The translations under genes and the position numbers were made by a program. The notes under the pieces were generated by a model that did not search any database, was not told where the DNA came from, and saw nothing but the letters and a program-made list of their open reading frames with translations. Positions 1-6,513 of a stretch of DNA of 9,145 bases are shown here, piece after piece; position 1 is the stretch's first letter; each line of letters begins with the position of its first letter. The stretch covers positions 1 to 9,145 of the forward strand of contig CAZPVJ010000170.1 of assembly GCA_964590005.1 (NCBI GenBank), written 5' to 3'. The DNA comes from CALJFL01 sp964590005. GTDB lineage: Bacteria > Pseudomonadota > Gammaproteobacteria > Pseudomonadales > Halieaceae.

Positions 1-279
1 CAGCGCGCTGAAGCTGAAGGCCAGCCTGTCACCGGTTACCGTCTCCCATAACTGGCCAAGTGCGGAGTCGGGGGCAAACAGGATTAAAAGGTAAAAGCCC
101 AGAACGGTGGGCGGCAGGATCAACGGTAGCGCCACGATCGCTTCGATAATGGCTGCCCAGGTTCCGCGATGCCGAGACAACCACCAGGCCAGTGGCGTCC
201 CGACTACCAGTAAAATTGCGGTTGTGGTGCCCGCCAGGGCGACGGTCAGCCAGATTGCTGTTGCAATGGATTCACTCAT
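1..279 (-). CDS. modB: Molybdate ABC transporter permease ModB (partial, N-terminal part)
   Basis: This is the inner-membrane permease subunit of the molybdate importer; it would pair with the ATPase ModC and receive substrate from ModA. Reading leftward from ATG at 279-277 gives 93 codons with no stop, and the window edge cuts the gene. A first hydrophobic segment covers about residues 6-34. It is followed by WWLSRHRG and then the stretch around IEAIVALPLILPPTVLGFYLL (about residues 48-69), which is typical of ModB family proteins near the start of the permease domain. The ATG overlaps the modA stop in an ATGA arrangement and has no clear Shine-Dalgarno sequence, so translation is probably coupled to modA. 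The ModB identity rests on this motif plus the modA neighbour. modC would be expected further left but cannot be seen. Confidence 0.93.
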   Translation of the reverse strand, partial: MSESIATAIWLTVALAGTTTAILLVVGTPLAWWLSRHRGTWAAIIEAIVALPLILPPTVLGFYLLILFAPDSALGQLWETVTGDRLAFSFSAL

Positions 280-1049
280 GGGCAGGGATCATAACCCGCT
301 GCGGCTATTGCCGCCTGGGTGGTGGGATTGACCAACCACTCAAAGTACTGCACTGCGGCCTGGTTGTCCCGTGCGCCGGGAAGTAGCAGCGCGTACTGGT
401 CAATGGCTGCATGCCAGGCTGCGGGTATCTCCAGCGCCTGCTCTTTCGCCAGCGACAGCGGTACCAGCGCAAGGTCCACACCGCCGGTATGCCAGAATTG
501 GAAAGCCTGCATGGCGTTGTTCCCGCGTACCAGTTTGCGGCCAGCACCGGTGCCAAACTCGGGGCGCGAGAGCACTTGCTCTGCGGCAGCGCCGTAGGGC
601 GCCGTTACCGGGTTGGCTATAGCCAGGCTCAGGGTTGGGTCGGCCAGTGCCGTAAGGTTGGCTGCCTCACCGACAAGCGCCAGACGCCCGCGGGCGTAGC
701 ACTGACTGCGGGTTACTGCCGCCGGAAACTGTTCTGCCAGTAATTCGGGAGTACGCTGGTCTGCCGCGAGGAAAATATCGAAAGGGGCACCGCTGCGTAT
801 CTGGTGGTAGAGCGCGCCAGTGGCACCGCTGCTCATTGTCACGCGATAGCGCGTTGTGGTCTCGAACTGCGGATTAAGTTGCTCAAGAAGCGGCCGAAAA
901 TTGGTAGCCACAGCCACGTGAACAGAAGGATTGCCGGGTGCTGATCCTGCGAACAACAACAGCAGGAGGGGTAGGAGTCGGGTGATGGCTGTCAGTCCCC
1001 CTTGTTTCAAGTCCAGGCTGTGCCTGGCGGCGGTGTTCTGGCGATGCAC
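276..1049 (-). CDS. modA: Molybdate ABC transporter periplasmic binding protein ModA
   Basis: This is the periplasmic solute-binding protein that captures molybdate (possibly tungstate) and delivers it to ModB. From the GTG at 1049 it has 257 residues, the usual length of ModA precursors. A hydrophobic leucine-rich signal core lies at about residues 24-36, with likely cleavage near SAPGNP. The mature protein starts with VHVAVATNF, followed by SSGATG (about 73-78), the GAPFDIFLAAD motif (about 88-97) and a Tyr in TAPYG (152), all characteristic of the family. The start is uncertain. GTG 1049 has GGAGG four bases upstream, but those bases are also comF codons. TTG 1052 lies too close to that GGAGG. 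TTG 1010 overlaps the comF stop as TTGA and gives a shorter, more normal signal peptide. The gene sits between comF and modB and is probably in one transcript with them. Confidence 0.95.
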   Translation of the reverse strand: MHRQNTAARHSLDLKQGGLTAITRLLPLLLLLFAGSAPGNPSVHVAVATNFRPLLEQLNPQFETTTRYRVTMSSGATGALYHQIRSGAPFDIFLAADQRTPELLAEQFPAAVTRSQCYARGRLALVGEAANLTALADPTLSLAIANPVTAPYGAAAEQVLSRPEFGTGAGRKLVRGNNAMQAFQFWHTGGVDLALVPLSLAKEQALEIPAAWHAAIDQYALLLPGARDNQAAVQYFEWLVNPTTQAAIAAAGYDPCP

Positions 1050-1744
1050 CAAACCTCCACGCTGTCGGCGCCGGCCGCTTTTAGTTTTGATGCCAACGCG
1101 TTCGCGGTAGCGCCCGTGGTGAGTACATCATCTATCAGGGCAACGCGGAGGTTGTCACAGCGTCCTCGCACTGTAAAGGTATCGCTCGGTAGTGCCGAGC
1201 GCTGAAGCGCAGCCTGGCCCGACTGTGGTCGACTATACCTTTGCCGCTTGCAAAGCAGGGTGGATCGGCAGGCTAGCGGGTAGTTGTGGTGGCGAGCCAG
1301 CGCAATGACCAGTTCTTGTGATTGATTGAAGCCACGCCAAAGTAGCCGGCGCCAGTGGAGCGGTACGGCGACGAACAGATCGGGCGGTTGCCCGCCGGCA
1401 TGGTCTGTCAATAACAGGTCGGCCAGGAGCGGCGTCAGGCGCTGGTCTCGGTGGTACTTCCAGGAAGAGATGAGGGGAGCGATCCGGGTATCGTATACCC
1501 AGGGTGCCCGAACGCGATCGAACGCAGGTGGCTTTCGCAGGCAGTGTCCGCAGATGCGTCCTTCACGACGTACAGAGAGGGGTGGAAGTGGCAGGGCGCA
1601 TTGATAACAGTAGTGGCGGTTTACCCTGAGGGTCTCTCGGCAATGGGGACACAAGGGCAACTGGCAGCCGCTGGGCAATCCGCACAGCCGGCAGACCTGT
1701 GGGAAGAATGTTGCCAGTAAGGAGCCCATCACGTTGTTAACCAT
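1007..1744 (-). CDS. comF: ComF family protein (phosphoribosyltransferase fold, zinc-finger N-terminus)
   Basis: ComF proteins (GntX in E. coli) are cytoplasmic proteins linked to natural transformation and use of external DNA; their exact biochemical role is unsettled. The 245 residues match family length. The N-terminus carries four Cys pairs (C18/C21, C32/C35, C46/C49, C65/C68), as expected for zinc binding. The C-terminal half is a type I phosphoribosyltransferase domain with the PRPP-binding loop VALIDDVLTTGAT at residues 201-213 and the family motif RGFNQS at about 137-142. ATG 1744 is preferred because GGAG lies eight bases upstream; Met6 has no such site. The gene is transcribed away from bioB, and its end overlaps modA, suggesting a comF-modA-modB transcript. 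A BirA-like dyad covers its start codon. Confidence 0.95.
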   Translation of the reverse strand: MVNNVMGSLLATFFPQVCRLCGLPSGCQLPLCPHCRETLRVNRHYCYQCALPLPPLSVRREGRICGHCLRKPPAFDRVRAPWVYDTRIAPLISSWKYHRDQRLTPLLADLLLTDHAGGQPPDLFVAVPLHWRRLLWRGFNQSQELVIALARHHNYPLACRSTLLCKRQRYSRPQSGQAALQRSALPSDTFTVRGRCDNLRVALIDDVLTTGATANALASKLKAAGADSVEVWCIARTPPPGTAWT

Positions 1745-1766
1745 CTGGCTGGCTCCAGGTTGACAG
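1734..1766. promoter_or_regulatory. Candidate BirA (biotin repressor) operator
   Basis: Two inverted 9-mers, TTGTTAACC (1734-1742) and GGTTGACAG (1758-1766), are separated by 15 bases. They differ from the known BirA consensus half-sites TTGTAAACC and GGTTTACAA by one and two bases, and the spacing is close to the reported one. The right half overlaps the -35 hexamer of the bioB promoter. The left half covers the first codons of comF, and the spacer contains the comF Shine-Dalgarno sequence. The position just before a biotin operon makes biotin-dependent repression by BirA the natural reading. This is inferred from sequence; the birA gene is not in the window. Confidence 0.68.
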
Positions 1767-1787
1767 CATAGCTTGGCGCTTTATCAT
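1760..1787 (+). promoter_or_regulatory. Sigma-70 promoter of the bioB-F-HC-D operon
   Basis: A perfect -35 hexamer TTGACA (1760-1765) is followed after 16 bases by TATCAT (1782-1787), a five-of-six match to the -10 consensus. Transcription should begin near 1794, giving a leader of roughly 25 bases before the bioB ATG. The -35 lies inside the BirA-like dyad, so repressor binding would block RNA polymerase. Confidence 0.72.
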
Positions 1788-1792
1788 GTCGG
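1765..1792 (-). promoter_or_regulatory. Weak candidate promoter for comF-modA-modB
   Basis: On the minus strand, CCGACA (1792-1787) and TATGCT (1770-1765) are separated by 16 bases, each matching the sigma-70 consensus at four of six positions. Initiation would be near 1758, leaving a short leader that still includes the comF GGAG site. It overlaps the bio promoter face to face, so the two would compete. It is the best candidate in a very short gap but is weak on sequence alone. Confidence 0.25.
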
Positions 1793-1819
1793 GGTACACA
1801 TTACGTTCTGGAATGCCCT

Positions 1820-2875
1820 ATGCCTGCGAGCGCCACTGACCCGCAAAACCCATTGGCGGAGCCCATTCGCCACGATTGGAGCCGCTCCGAGGTGGAGGCG
1901 CTTTTTGCCCTGCCTTTCAACGATTTGCTGTTCGCTGCGCAGACAGTGCATCGCCGGTATTTTGACCCAAACCAGGTGCAGGTCAGCACCTTACTTTCCA
2001 TCAAAACCGGTGCCTGTCCTGAAGATTGTGCCTACTGCCCGCAAAGCAATCGCTTCGACACGGGTTTGGAGGCGGAAAAATTGATGGAGGTGGAGCAGGT
2101 CCTGACGCAGGCGCGCGCCGCCAAGGAAAGTGGCGCAACCCGCTTCTGCATGGGGGCCGCATGGCGATCGCCCAAGGACCGGGATATGCCCTACGTGGTG
2201 GCCATGGTGAAAGGTGTGCGTGAACTGGGCCTTGAAAGCTGCATGACCCTGGGCATGCTGACCGAAACGCAAGCCGCCGAGCTGGCCGATGCGGGCCTCG
2301 ATTATTACAACCACAATCTGGATACCTCACCGGAATACTACGGCGATATCATCACCACCCGCACTTACCGTGACCGACTGGATACGCTCGACCACGTGCG
2401 CGCTGCCGGCATGAAAGTGTGCAGTGGTGGTATCGTGGGCATGGGAGAGGAGCAGTCCGACCGAGCGGGTTTGTTGCAGCAATTGGCTAACCTGCCCCAA
2501 CATCCCGAAAGCGTCCCCATCAATATGCTGGTTCGGGTGGAGGGCACACCGCTTGCTAACGAAGCTGACCTGGACCCCTTCGAGTTTATCCGGACGATTG
2601 CAGTGGCGCGGATCATGATGCCCGCCTCGCATGTCCGCTTATCTGCCGGTCGAGAGGAGATGAATGAGCAGATGCATGCCCTGGCCTATTTTGCCGGCGC
2701 AAACTCAATCTTCTACGGTGAAAAACTACTGACTACGCCAAACCCCAGGGCCAACTCTGACATGGCCCTGTTTGCCCGGTTGGGTATTGAACCTGAAGCG
2801 CGGGAGGTGGAGTCCGCGCCGCAGGCCCCCGATCCACGTTTCTACGAGGTTACGGGCAGCCAGCAAACCCATTGA
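1820..2875 (+). CDS. bioB: Biotin synthase BioB
   Basis: This radical-SAM enzyme inserts sulfur into dethiobiotin to make biotin, the last step of the pathway. It has 351 residues, normal for the family. The CxxxCxxC motif binding the SAM [4Fe-4S] cluster is C66, C70 and C73 in GACPEDCAYCPQ. The [2Fe-2S] ligands C110, C141, C201 and R273 lie at a constant offset of 13 from the E. coli residues C97, C128, C188 and R260. Other family signatures are YNHNLDTSPEYY (about 163-174) and AGANSIFYGEKLLTTPNP near the C-terminus. The start ATG is 25-30 bases after the predicted transcription start, with only a weak TGGA upstream. It is the first gene of the operon, 18 bases before bioF. Confidence 0.98.
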   Translation: MPASATDPQNPLAEPIRHDWSRSEVEALFALPFNDLLFAAQTVHRRYFDPNQVQVSTLLSIKTGACPEDCAYCPQSNRFDTGLEAEKLMEVEQVLTQARAAKESGATRFCMGAAWRSPKDRDMPYVVAMVKGVRELGLESCMTLGMLTETQAAELADAGLDYYNHNLDTSPEYYGDIITTRTYRDRLDTLDHVRAAGMKVCSGGIVGMGEEQSDRAGLLQQLANLPQHPESVPINMLVRVEGTPLANEADLDPFEFIRTIAVARIMMPASHVRLSAGREEMNEQMHALAYFAGANSIFYGEKLLTTPNPRANSDMALFARLGIEPEAREVESAPQAPDPRFYEVTGSQQTH

Positions 2876-2893
2876 CCGGGTTGGTGACCTGTC

Positions 2894-4078
2894 ATGTCAG
2901 GGTTTTCGTCGCGCCTGGAAGAGGTGCTGAGCCAGCGTCGTAGTCGGGGTCTCTATCGTCAACGCAAGACCCTCGCCTCGGCACAGGGGCCGTTGGTGTC
3001 CCTGGACGGCAAACCCTGCCTCAACTTCTGCAGCAATGACTATCTGGGTCTGGCAGCCGACCCTCGATTGGTGACGAGCTTCAAGCGCGCAGCCGATGAG
3101 TACGGTGTGGGAAGCGGTGCTTCGCACCTGGTCTGTGGACACAGCGAACCGCACAGGGCGCTGGAAGAGGCGCTGGCCGAGTTTACAGGGCGACCTCGCG
3201 CCCTGCTGTTTGCCAGTGGCTATGCCGCCAATACCGCTGTGCTGGGTACTTTGTTGCAACGCGGGGATTTCGTTTTTGAGGACCGACTCAATCATGCCTC
3301 CTTGCTGGATGGCGGTTTGCATAGCGGTGCCCGTTTCCAGCGCTTTCCCCACAATGACGTAGAGGCCCTCCGGTCAAAGCTGGCCCTTGCTGAGGGCAAT
3401 CGGCTGGTTGTGGTTGATGGCGTATTCAGTATGGACGGCGACCGCGCCCCGTTGCCGGCCCTGGCGGATGCCTGTGTGGAGACCGATGCGTGGTTGATGG
3501 TTGACGATGCCCACGGCTTTGGCGTTCTGGGAGAGCGTGGCGCTGGCAGCCTGGAACTCACCGGGCAGTCGATGGAGCGCGTACCGGTCCTGATGGTTAC
3601 TCTGGGCAAGGCTTTGGGCGCTGCTGGAGCCTGCGTGGTAGGTAGTGACTTGCTGATAGAAAGCCTGGTGCAGCAGGCAAGAAACTACATATACACCACC
3701 GCGATCCCGCCTGCTGTCGCAGCAGCTGCCCTGACCGGGTTGCGACTGGTTCGGGAGGAGCCGTGGCGACGAGAGCAACTGAGGCAACTGATCGACCGGT
3801 TTCGACTCGGTGCAGAGCAACTTGGCCTACCGTTGTTGCCCTCGGATACCCCAATCCAGCCACTGTTGGTGGGTGATGCGTCACAGGCTACGGCAATAAG
3901 TGATCAACTGCTGGAACGCGGCGTCATGGTGAGCGCAATCCGCCCTCCCACCGTTCCGGAGGGCACGTCCCGCTTGCGTGTCACCCTGACGGCCACCCAT
4001 ACCCCGCAGCAGGTGGATGAGCTGCTGTCGGCGTTGGCCACCGCCTGGCCCGGGCTAGCCCGTGCATCTGACGACTGA
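2894..4078 (+). CDS. bioF: 8-amino-7-oxononanoate synthase BioF
   Basis: This PLP-dependent alpha-oxoamine synthase condenses pimeloyl-ACP (or -CoA) with alanine to give 8-amino-7-oxononanoate (KAPA). The 394 residues match the family. Visible landmarks are FCSNDYLGLA (about 45-54), GSGASHLVCGH (about 73-83), ASGYAAN (107-113) before the cofactor site, DDAHGFGVLG (204-213) with Asp204 and His207, and TLGKALGAAG with the PLP Schiff-base lysine K239. ATG 2894 follows bioB by 18 bases with a weak GGTGA ribosome site. The 3' end overlaps the GTG start of bioHC by 17 bases, so these two are probably translationally coupled. Confidence 0.97.
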   Translation: MSGFSSRLEEVLSQRRSRGLYRQRKTLASAQGPLVSLDGKPCLNFCSNDYLGLAADPRLVTSFKRAADEYGVGSGASHLVCGHSEPHRALEEALAEFTGRPRALLFASGYAANTAVLGTLLQRGDFVFEDRLNHASLLDGGLHSGARFQRFPHNDVEALRSKLALAEGNRLVVVDGVFSMDGDRAPLPALADACVETDAWLMVDDAHGFGVLGERGAGSLELTGQSMERVPVLMVTLGKALGAAGACVVGSDLLIESLVQQARNYIYTTAIPPAVAAAALTGLRLVREEPWRREQLRQLIDRFRLGAEQLGLPLLPSDTPIQPLLVGDASQATAISDQLLERGVMVSAIRPPTVPEGTSRLRVTLTATHTPQQVDELLSALATAWPGLARASDD

Positions 4079-5657
4079 GTATCTCCCGGCGCTGAATCAC
4101 GGGCGGCAGGAGCTGGTCCTCCTCCACGGCTGGTCTATGAATCGCGAGGCCTGGCGACCCTTATTGGCACCGCTCAGGCCGTGGGCGAATGTCACCCTGG
4201 TTGACCTGCCAGGGTGCTGCGAAGACGACACATCACAGTTTCGAGGTGAATTACCGGCGCTGGTGACCGCGCTGTTGGAGCAGATGCCCCCTCTGGCGGT
4301 TTACCTGGGCTGGTCTCTGGGAGGCCAAATCGCCACTCTGCTCGCCAAACGGGCGCCACAACGGGTATCGGCACTCATCACCTTGTGCAGCAACCCGCGA
4401 TTTGTGGAGCTTGATGGTTGGCCGGGGATGGAATCACATGCCTTTGCTGACTTTCGCGCCGCCTATGACGAGCAGCCAGCCCGGGGCTTGCGGCGGTTTG
4501 ATGCGCTCCAGTCTCAGCGCGCGGGCAGGCCAAGTCGGCCGCTGCTGAAGTCATTGTCGGCCCTGCGAGACTGCTCCGACCCCGGCGCACAGCTGGCTGC
4601 CGGCCTGGGCTGGCTGGCTGAACTGGATACCCGGGAGGCGCTTGCGTCCCTGGACGTTCCGCAATGTCACCTGCTCGGTCAGGCTGACGGGCTGGTGCCC
4701 GTGGCAATTGCGGAACATCTGAGGCGCCTGATCGGCGGCGATCTGGCCCGGCGTGTCGAGGTTCTCGGCGACGCCAGTCACGTCGCGTTGCTGGAGTGCC
4801 CGCGTGTCATCGCCAAATACGTAGAGGACTTTCTTGAGGATACGGGTTTACTGCGAAGCGGCAGTGACGTGCTCAGTGAGCGTGACAAGCTAGAGGTTGC
4901 CGCTTCGTTTAGTAGGGCGGCCCGGACCTATGACTCGGTGGCCGCTCTGCAACGCGATGTTGGCATAGCCCTGCTGAAGCGAAGCCCGGAGACACTTCCC
5001 AGCCGGGCCAGGATTCTGGATCTGGGTAGCGGAACCGGCTATTTCGGTGCAACTCTGCGCGAGCGTTACCCGCAGGCTGACTACCTTGGGCTTGATCTGG
5101 CCGAGGGTATGATTGACTACGCCCGAACTGCTCACCCTCAGTTGGGCGACTGGTTGGTGGGCGACGCAGAACAACTGCCATTGGCATCGGCTTCAGTTGA
5201 TTTTATTTTCAGCAGTCTGGCGATCCAGTGGTCAGACCGACCGGATTTGTTGCTCGCTGAGCTGGCGAGGGTACTGAAACCGGGAGGACGCAGTGTGTTC
5301 AGCACGCTGGGACCGGGTACCCTGGGAGAGTTACGCGCAGCCTGGGCGACGGTGGATTCGCACCAGCACGTTAATCACTTCCTGCCCGCAGAGGCGCTAC
5401 TGGCTGCCGCCAGCTCGCTGCCTGACGTGAAGTTACGATTGGAAAAACGGTCCTTCGTTATGCGCTACGACAAGGTGGCGGATTTGCTCCGCGAGTTGAA
5501 GGCGCTGGGGGCCCACAATATGAATGATGGACGGCCCACAGGGCTTACCAGTCGGCGAAAACTGCTCTCAATGTTTGCTGCCTACGAGCCGTACCGGGAT
5601 AAAGGCGGGCTGCCAGCCAGTTATGACGTCCTCTTTGGGACACTGGAGAAGCGATGA
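4062..5657 (+). CDS. bioHC: Bifunctional BioH-BioC fusion: pimeloyl-ACP methyl ester esterase and malonyl-ACP O-methyltransferase
   Basis: A 531-residue fusion covers the two enzymes that open and close pimelate assembly on fatty acid synthase. The N-terminal alpha/beta-hydrolase (BioH, residues 1 to about 260) has HGWS (22-25), the nucleophile Ser85 in GWSLGG, Asp209 and His240, a complete catalytic triad. The C-terminal methyltransferase (BioC, about 272-531) has the SAM-binding ILDLGSGTG (318-326), GDAEQLPL (367-374), FSSLAIQW (383-390) and the BioC-specific ELKALGAHNMNDGR...GLTSRRKL (about 478-501). BioC methylates malonyl-ACP; BioH removes the methyl from pimeloyl-ACP methyl ester. The linker is only about ten residues. 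The start is GTG, overlapping bioF by 17 bases; no ATG lies nearby and the hydrolase would lose its first strand with a later start. Such BioHC fusions are known in related bacteria. Confidence 0.95.
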   Translation: MHLTTEYLPALNHGRQELVLLHGWSMNREAWRPLLAPLRPWANVTLVDLPGCCEDDTSQFRGELPALVTALLEQMPPLAVYLGWSLGGQIATLLAKRAPQRVSALITLCSNPRFVELDGWPGMESHAFADFRAAYDEQPARGLRRFDALQSQRAGRPSRPLLKSLSALRDCSDPGAQLAAGLGWLAELDTREALASLDVPQCHLLGQADGLVPVAIAEHLRRLIGGDLARRVEVLGDASHVALLECPRVIAKYVEDFLEDTGLLRSGSDVLSERDKLEVAASFSRAARTYDSVAALQRDVGIALLKRSPETLPSRARILDLGSGTGYFGATLRERYPQADYLGLDLAEGMIDYARTAHPQLGDWLVGDAEQLPLASASVDFIFSSLAIQWSDRPDLLLAELARVLKPGGRSVFSTLGPGTLGELRAAWATVDSHQHVNHFLPAEALLAAASSLPDVKLRLEKRSFVMRYDKVADLLRELKALGAHNMNDGRPTGLTSRRKLLSMFAAYEPYRDKGGLPASYDVLFGTLEKR

Positions 5658-6331
5658 CTCAAACCTTTTTTGTGACCGGTACCGATACCGAGATAGGAAA
5701 AACCGCAATCGCCTGTGCCTTACTTGAGGCCGCTAATCGACTGGGGCTAACAACGGCTGCGGTCAAACCGGTCGCAGCGGGCTGCGATGATCAGGGGCAC
5801 AACGAAGATGCCCTGGCGCTGCAACAGGCGATGTCCATGAACCTGCCCTATGAGCAGGTCAATCCGGTTGCATTGCAGGCCGCGATCGCGCCGCACATAG
5901 CCGCTGTGCAGGAAGGGCGAAGCCTGCAGGTCAGCAGGCTGGCGGGGCTTTGTCGCGGCGTGATGTCGGCAGGTGCAGACCTGGTGCTGATCGAGGGTGC
6001 GGGCGGTTGGCGGGTGCCCCTTGGGCCTCGCGAGACTCTCGCAGACCTGGCAGGACAGCTGCAGGTTGACGTGGTGTTGGTGGTAGGAATGCGCCTGGGT
6101 TGTATCAACCACGCACTGTTGACCGCGGAAGCCATCGCTGGTGACGGTCTGCGTCTTGCTGGTTGGGTTGCCAACCAGCCGGCGGAGCGCATGCGCAACC
6201 ATGCGGAAAACCTGGACACATTACGGCGCAAGTTGCCGGCTCCGTTACTGGGTGAGGTGGGTCATCTCACGCCGTTTTCTGCCGAGGCTGCTGCGGAATT
6301 CCTTGATATTGCTGAGCTTATGAGTACGTAA
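5654..6331 (+). CDS. bioD: Dethiobiotin synthetase BioD
   Basis: This ATP-dependent carboxylase closes the ureido ring of 7,8-diaminononanoate (DAPA) with CO2 to form dethiobiotin. The 225 residues match the family. The P-loop is GTDTEIGKT (9-17, Lys16), the VKPVAAG motif contains the conserved Lys38, and IEGAGGWRVPL (113-123) carries the Mg-binding Glu114. The start ATG overlaps the bioHC stop as ATGA and is preceded by GGAG at a proper distance. It is the last biotin gene here. Its substrate comes from BioA, which is absent from this window and must be encoded elsewhere. No T-rich terminator follows it. Confidence 0.97.
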   Translation: MTQTFFVTGTDTEIGKTAIACALLEAANRLGLTTAAVKPVAAGCDDQGHNEDALALQQAMSMNLPYEQVNPVALQAAIAPHIAAVQEGRSLQVSRLAGLCRGVMSAGADLVLIEGAGGWRVPLGPRETLADLAGQLQVDVVLVVGMRLGCINHALLTAEAIAGDGLRLAGWVANQPAERMRNHAENLDTLRRKLPAPLLGEVGHLTPFSAEAAAEFLDIAELMST

Positions 6332-6360
6332 GCACTTACTATAAAACTGATGACGCTTAT

Positions 6361-6370
6361 CGTTATAACG
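6361..6370. repeat. Perfect 10-bp palindrome in the leader of the acyl-CoA dehydrogenase gene
   Basis: CGTTATAACG is its own reverse complement, with TATC on the left and GATA on the right forming a slightly offset outer pair. It lies in the 182-base gap between bioD and the acyl-CoA dehydrogenase gene, upstream of the candidate promoter. A dimeric repressor such as a TetR-type fatty-acid regulator could bind here, but I do not recognise the motif. A second inverted repeat, GTAAG-CA-CTTAC at 6328-6339, overlaps the bioD stop and lacks a T-run. Confidence 0.35.
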
Positions 6371-6411
6371 GATAGAGGGATTTTAACGCGGGTATAGGCA
6401 TGAAAAGATAT

Positions 6412-6439
6412 TTGACTTTGAGGGGAATTTACGCACAAT
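6412..6439 (+). promoter_or_regulatory. Candidate promoter of the acyl-CoA dehydrogenase gene
   Basis: TTGACT (6412-6417, five of six) and CACAAT (6434-6439, four of six) are 16 bases apart. Initiation would be near 6446, giving a leader of about 68 bases. The remainder of the 6332-6513 gap shows no other gene. Read-through from the biotin operon is also possible because no terminator is visible after bioD. Confidence 0.35.
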
Positions 6440-6513
6440 GTAAGCATTGAACACATGCCCGTAGCGCATCGTATTCCTGTCGGTGCCGGGCCTACCAAGA
6501 AGAGGTGCAACCC

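Noticed and set aside
107..743. Several plus-strand frames over modB and modA
   Set aside because: They run antisense to recognised transporter genes, overlap each other and show no domain motif.
1991..2632. Minus-strand frames inside bioB
   Set aside because: Low-complexity His/Arg-rich shadows of a fully recognised biotin synthase.
6400..6450. A 16-codon frame (MKRYLTLRG...) upstream of the acyl-CoA dehydrogenase gene, possible leader peptide
   Set aside because: No good ribosome site, no codon run suggesting attenuation, and it overlaps the candidate promoter.
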